Shown in pieces: positions 59,880 to 64,000 of a stretch of 64,000 nt of DNA. Position 1 is the first letter of the stretch. Each line of letters opens with the position of its first letter. A program made the translations under genes and the position numbers. The notes below the pieces were generated by a model. It saw only the letters and a list, made by a program, of their open reading frames with translations. It had not been told where the DNA came from and searched no databases. The stretch is from the NCBI GenBank assembly GCA_026874595.1, contig CM049312.1, forward strand, positions 65,630,929 through 65,694,928. Direction: 5' to 3'. The DNA comes from Sipunculus nudus. Lineage: Eukaryota; Annelida; Sipuncula; Golfingiida; Sipunculidae.

Positions 59880-61507
59880 TTAGGGCCCCGCTTGAAAAGC
59901 GGGTGCCCCATAGTAATCGACCTGTCCGTCTGTCTGTCTACCCGTCCGTCCGTCTGTCCGTCCGTCCGTCCGCAAATTCTTTTCCGGATGATAACTCCAG
60001 TTAGGATTGACGGATTGAGTTCAAACCTGAAATATGTATTAACCATCAATTATGGAAGATCCCTATGGATTTTGGGGTCCGAAGGTCAAAGGTCAAAAAC
60101 GTTATTCATAGTTTGGTGTTAGATTTTAGGTCCCTCTTTCAGGAGGGCAGAAATCATAATTGTAACCATAATTGTTTGTTCCACCTTAACAGTAGGACAG
60201 GTCCTCATGTCAGCAACAATTAGGCATGATATTTGGTCATAGTCAGATATTTACTGTAAGTTATGCGGTAAAACCATTACTTAACATCTAGTAAGGTTGC
60301 ACTCTCTTAGCAAATATGCATGCAAAAGGACACACATTGTTAACACAATAATTCGTAAAAAGTATTTCATATAAGGTCCCCAGACTCACGGCAGTGATGG
60401 ACCTTTCGATGAACTACATCATGTTTGAAGATGGGTGACCTTGACGGATTTTCAAGGTCACAGAGGTGATAATGCTAAAATGATGTTAACCAAATAGCTC
60501 GCATACAATTTGACTAACACTCACTGAACTTGCACCAGTAATGTTTGCTATGAAGGACTAGGTCAAGTTCGAAGATGGATGACCTTGACAGAGGCGATAT
60601 TTCTCAAGTGATGTTAATGCAATAACCGCAAAGAATTTGATGAACAATCAAATTCGTTTCTGCATAATAACTCCCCTAACATATGATGGATAGGATTCAA
60701 ACATAAGACGTATCACCCATGGCCTAAGGAAGAAGCTTATTGATATTTGGGTCAGAAAGAAAAAAAAAGTAATACACAGTTTGGTGTTCAGTTGATGGTG
60801 TCTCCTTCAGCAGGCCAGATATGGATGAATCTTTTTCGAGTCACTCGTGTACAGTGGCATTACATTTTCACAGCATATGTTGTACAGACAATTTGAAGAT
60901 TCCCCAGACAAGGATACACTGGCCCAACGCACCACAGTGGCTCTCATTTAGACCATGTTTGGACAAATCTATCTCCACTACCAACGTCTCAAGGAATTTG
61001 GATCTATTATAGTGACCATCAACAAATTTACATTGATATTCATATGTAGCCATTCTACACATCACAGCGCATCTGTAGACCCAAGCCCAAGAACAGCTGA
61101 ATCTCAGTTCAGAGAATGACCATTTTATCACTACTAACCAACAGCTGACTCTCTCTAATACTACAAGGTCCATGTACAGACTCAAGCCTCACATATAATA
61201 GGGCCAATTCAACATACAAATACTGAAAAAATATTTGAAACAGCCCGGCCAAGACTTCAACCAAGAGAATTGGTACAGGTAATACAGAAATACAGAAACT
61301 AAAAATGCATGCAGTTCTTTTATATCATTATTTTGATAGCTTTGAACATTTTCACTTTACCATATCTTTTCTTCCAGTTTATACATGTCAGCTGTTCTTT
61401 ACAGGTTCTTTAATTTTCAAATATCACTCTATCAGCCCGTGCTACCAAAGTACACCAAATTCACAGTACTTCAATTTATAATGACTGCATCTTTTGCGGG
61501 GCCCTTA
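59880..61507. mobile_element. TIR element with AGGGCCCCGC ends
   Basis: The left end TTAGGGCCCCGC and right end, in reverse, TAAGGGCCCCGC form a 12-bp inverted repeat with one mismatch. The left end also folds on itself (CCCCGCTT ... AAGCGGG). A (GTCC/GTCT)n run at 59928-59980 and GAAGGTCAAAGGTCAAA at 60081-60097 link it in style to the elements at 36321-41058. Reading frames are short; no transposase is seen. Confidence 0.55.
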
Positions 61508-62150
61508 CTGATCTGTCAGTTTTCTAGTTTTATTTAATAAATCCAGCTGAGTGAACCCGAACAAAATAGACAACCGTTAGGTATTATTATACGGCAAGCT
61601 GTTACACGAATTTTAATTGGGTAAGCTCTGGCATCAAATGAATCATCCTTTGTGCTGTTCATGCATGCATGCTGTACAAGTCTGTTCCGTTAAAATTATA
61701 ACGCTTTGTGTGTCATTTTAGTGGCAACAACAGTGGAGTAAGATTAAAAAATGATTAGTGATTATCAGGCAGAAGCTGACACCTTAGTCTAGATAACATA
61801 TTACAAAAAGCGGAATTATTAAAGCAAATATCTTCAGACTGAAGGTTGTTTGTCTAGCAATGGAACGTTTGAAGAAAACATATTTTGATACTAACTGTTG
61901 AATAAACAAATCATCATGTACGGATAGATGATCGGTCAGCTACCCGACCAAATTGTTTTCGGACATTTCTCCAGTCGGCACTTTCAGCTGCGTTCTTGTT
62001 TCTACAGAAGGCGTGCAAGGGCTTTTCTGTGTAACAGTACTTGAATCGGTAACTGTCGGTCTGTTAGTTGGGCGCACCATTTGTATAGCAATCTTGTATT
62101 AAATTAACCAGTATTTCCATTATGAAATTGCGTTAAGGCTTTCGTCTAGA
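61508..62150. other. Non-coding stretch
   Basis: No supported gene. A CATGCATGCATG run lies near 61661-61671. Confidence 0.5.
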
Positions 62151-62285
62151 ATGAAACTCTCTACCTCAGGATGGGTGCTGTTGCTCTCCTCGGTCATCGG
62201 TGCGGGTGAAACGGTGGCGCTCTATCGCGGCTCCCTGCTAGGCTTGGTGGCATCAGGTCTATTGGCCAATTCAAAATTACGCTGA
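62151..62285 (+). CDS. Small ORF with a hydrophobic leader (44 codons)
   Basis: The ATG at 62151 opens MKLSTSGWVLLLSSVIGAGE, which looks like a signal peptide or anchor. A second hydrophobic stretch follows before TGA at 62283-62285. Local base composition is more GC-rich than the flanks. No homology is recognised, and there are no cysteines suggesting a secreted peptide. It may be a real short gene, the first exon of a longer one, or chance. Confidence 0.2.
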   Translation: MKLSTSGWVLLLSSVIGAGETVALYRGSLLGLVASGLLANSKLR

Positions 62286-62638
62286 AGGAGCGCGCAGGGC
62301 TGTAGTCTTGACTACAGCAATCTGTAGCTGCTCGATAAAGCAAAAAACATCTTCAGTCAGTCAGGAAGACCTGTACTTGTTGAGAGTAGCAGATTATGGA
62401 GGAGGGTCACTCCCTTTCGTTCCTTTGGCGCATAATCTGTCTGTAATGCCACATATGTAGATTAGCGTACTGTCTAGGACCTTATTCAACACTTTGATCA
62501 TACATTCCCAGCTGATGGTTAATAGAGAATCCATTACATATGAGAAAACCAAGATGCTTTACGAATGATCTCTGCAAGTTCGTGAAACTATTTTCCTTGT
62601 ATTCGCTGCATGTCAGAGCAATACTTTGATCCTTCGCA
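62286..62638. other. Non-coding stretch
   Basis: A short palindrome around TGTAGTCTTGACTACA lies near 62300-62316. No gene is supported. Confidence 0.5.
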
Positions 62639-62707
62639 GGGGCGTAGCCAGTATATGCGGTAGGGGATGGGGTGGGGGGGGGGCTGCAGTTATCCAGCTG
62701 GCCTAGA

Positions 62708-62782
<75 letters not shown>

Positions 62783-63072
62783 GCAGCAGAGAATTTCAAT
62801 ATCCGTGTATTTTTAGTAATAAAAACAAGAGAAAAATTTCCTTTTTCTATCTTTTCAGAAGTAAGATCCCCGGGATAGATCGCTTTCTGTGTATGGATTA
62901 ATACCCTGAAAATAAAGGTATATACATTAATGAAACTTGATTTAAATATGAATGATATTTTTTTAATGAATTCAATACTATAACTTTCTAAGCAGCTATT
63001 TATATAACAAAGACAGTCACAGTGGGGGGGGGGGGCATGGCCCCCTGCGGCACCCCCATGCCTACGCCCCAC
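62639..63072. mobile_element. GGGGCGTAG-ended dispersed element with internal (TA)n(TG)n
   Basis: It starts AGGGGCGTAGCCAG and ends GCCTACGCCCC, inverted GGGGCGTAG termini. Poly-G tracts lie near both ends (62677-62689 and 63024-63036), and a (TA)n/(TG)n microsatellite is at 62708-62776. The same terminal words occur at 812-858, 3251-3726 and 41277-41288. The long minus-strand frame through it is low complexity and not a gene. Confidence 0.6.
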
Positions 63073-64000
63073 ATAGAAACATTTGGGATTGTACTGCGGC
63101 TAACAAACATTTCGGCGAGGCTGCGTTGGTAAGCAAATGTGAACGGTTCACGAAGTGGATATTGGTAGCCTAGGTCTTTATGTAAGAAACTCAAGCTCCA
63201 GATCGTTATCCGGATTGAGGTCGATTACAACTAACGTCTTGAATCTTGAGTCCAACGAATCTCGAGTCCAACAGAGGCGAAACACTGAAGGCGACATTGT
63301 GTTTGATGTAGCATTTACAAAAGGTTCTCCATTTCTTGACAGCCTTTTTTTTTGCTGTTGTTGGGTTTTTTCGGTCACATGATGTTGCTGTTCCGTGTAT
63401 TGTCGTTGTTGCTCCATCGATCGATTTGCATTTTTCTTTTCTTCTAGCAGCATTCCACCTGTTTTCAAAACACTGACAGATCCACATGATCTGAAATATC
63501 GTCAAACTCGTTTAGGAGAAATTACTTAATTTAGACGGAAAACCTATCTAGCTTACAGCACTGTATGTTTAACGCCAATCCCGAATCTTATTAGGGTTTA
63601 TTCTGTCAGTGACGTATCCTGTCGAACGCTTGTTTTGTTGGCGACTACGTTCGAATATGTAATATCAAGCTAAAAATGTGTGTAGTAAAATGAAATATAT
63701 ATTAGAATAAGCAGTCAATGATGGAATGTGCCAACACGTGTCAGACTCTAACATTCAGGGGCGATATTGCTGTATGTATTGCCAAATATGCAGTCTGCAC
63801 GCACACTATACGACACTGTATGAATATTGACCTTTGCGTATAACACACAGACACACAAATTAACACACCCGCATATATCCATATATATGATACATATTTT
63901 ATGGTCAATGGTTCAGTAATATCTTCCGTATCCAATGAAATAATAATTAAAAGAAGATAAACTAAATTGTATGAGCGATGAAATAATAAAATAGCTCCTT
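63073..64000. other. Non-coding right end of window
   Basis: No gene is supported. Overlapping short frames at 63155-63505 on both strands lack codon or motif evidence. Confidence 0.5.

Noticed and set aside
62482-63072. 196-codon minus-strand frame
   Set aside because: It crosses poly-G, (TG)n and (TA)n tracts and the ends of a dispersed element; the peptide is low complexity.
1-64000. Search for CRISPR arrays, prokaryotic operons, rRNA and phage genes
   Set aside because: None seen. Tandem repeats here lack the spacer pattern of CRISPR, and gene structure is eukaryotic.

Overview
This window is animal nuclear DNA. It has intron-split genes with GT-AG boundaries, phase-1 EGF exons, long (TA)n microsatellites, poly-C/G tracts and many nested transposable elements. 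No bacterial operon, CRISPR array or rRNA is visible. The style of the repeats and of the UNC-93-like gene suggests a marine invertebrate, most likely a mollusc; this is an inference and the species cannot be read from the sequence.

Protein-coding content is sparse. I could build two convincing genes. (1) On the minus strand at 11374-10233, three exons encode a 144-residue secreted protein with a signal peptide and three EGF-like domains. (2) On the plus strand at 44853-48158, three exons encode a 560-residue UNC-93-like major-facilitator membrane protein. Weaker candidates are a juxtamembrane plus transmembrane exon pair at 1002-1429 (possible tail exon at 6660-6777), a small membrane ORF at 54825-55145, a 44-codon ORF at 62151-62285 and a frameshifted pogo/Tigger transposase C-terminus at 53154-53421.

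Mobile DNA dominates. From left to right: a diverged ~380 bp dispersed repeat occurs twice (1-384 and 8707-9085). A complete minus-strand Helitron (3877-5569) has TC start, 3' hairpin and CTAG end. An LTR retrotransposon (13244-19498) has a tRNA-Pro-type primer site and the unusual order protease-integrase-RT-RNase H (Gmr1-like), but is decayed. A 231 bp MITE (20603-20833) has perfect 50-bp arms. A second Helitron begins at 22181 and is split by three insertions: a ~0.94 kb TIR element (22623-23566), a 6.8 kb TIR element (23992-30804) flanked by a 7-bp target duplication, and a 461 bp minus-strand non-LTR fragment (30940-31400) flanked by a 9-bp duplication. A nested pair of TIR elements (36321-41058 and 38163-40453) carries about 15 copies of an AGGTCAAAGGTCAAGGTCAC-like motif, which has the form of nuclear-receptor DR1 and extended half-sites.

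The right third holds the UNC-93-like gene, a 29-bp minisatellite cut by a 711 bp insertion with an 8-bp duplication (50600-51868), a duplicated (TA)n block beside pogo/Tigger debris (52663-53421), a 152/153-bp satellite array of 12 units (56581-58408) and another TIR element (59880-61507). The remaining sequence is AT-rich intergenic or intronic DNA in which I see no gene.
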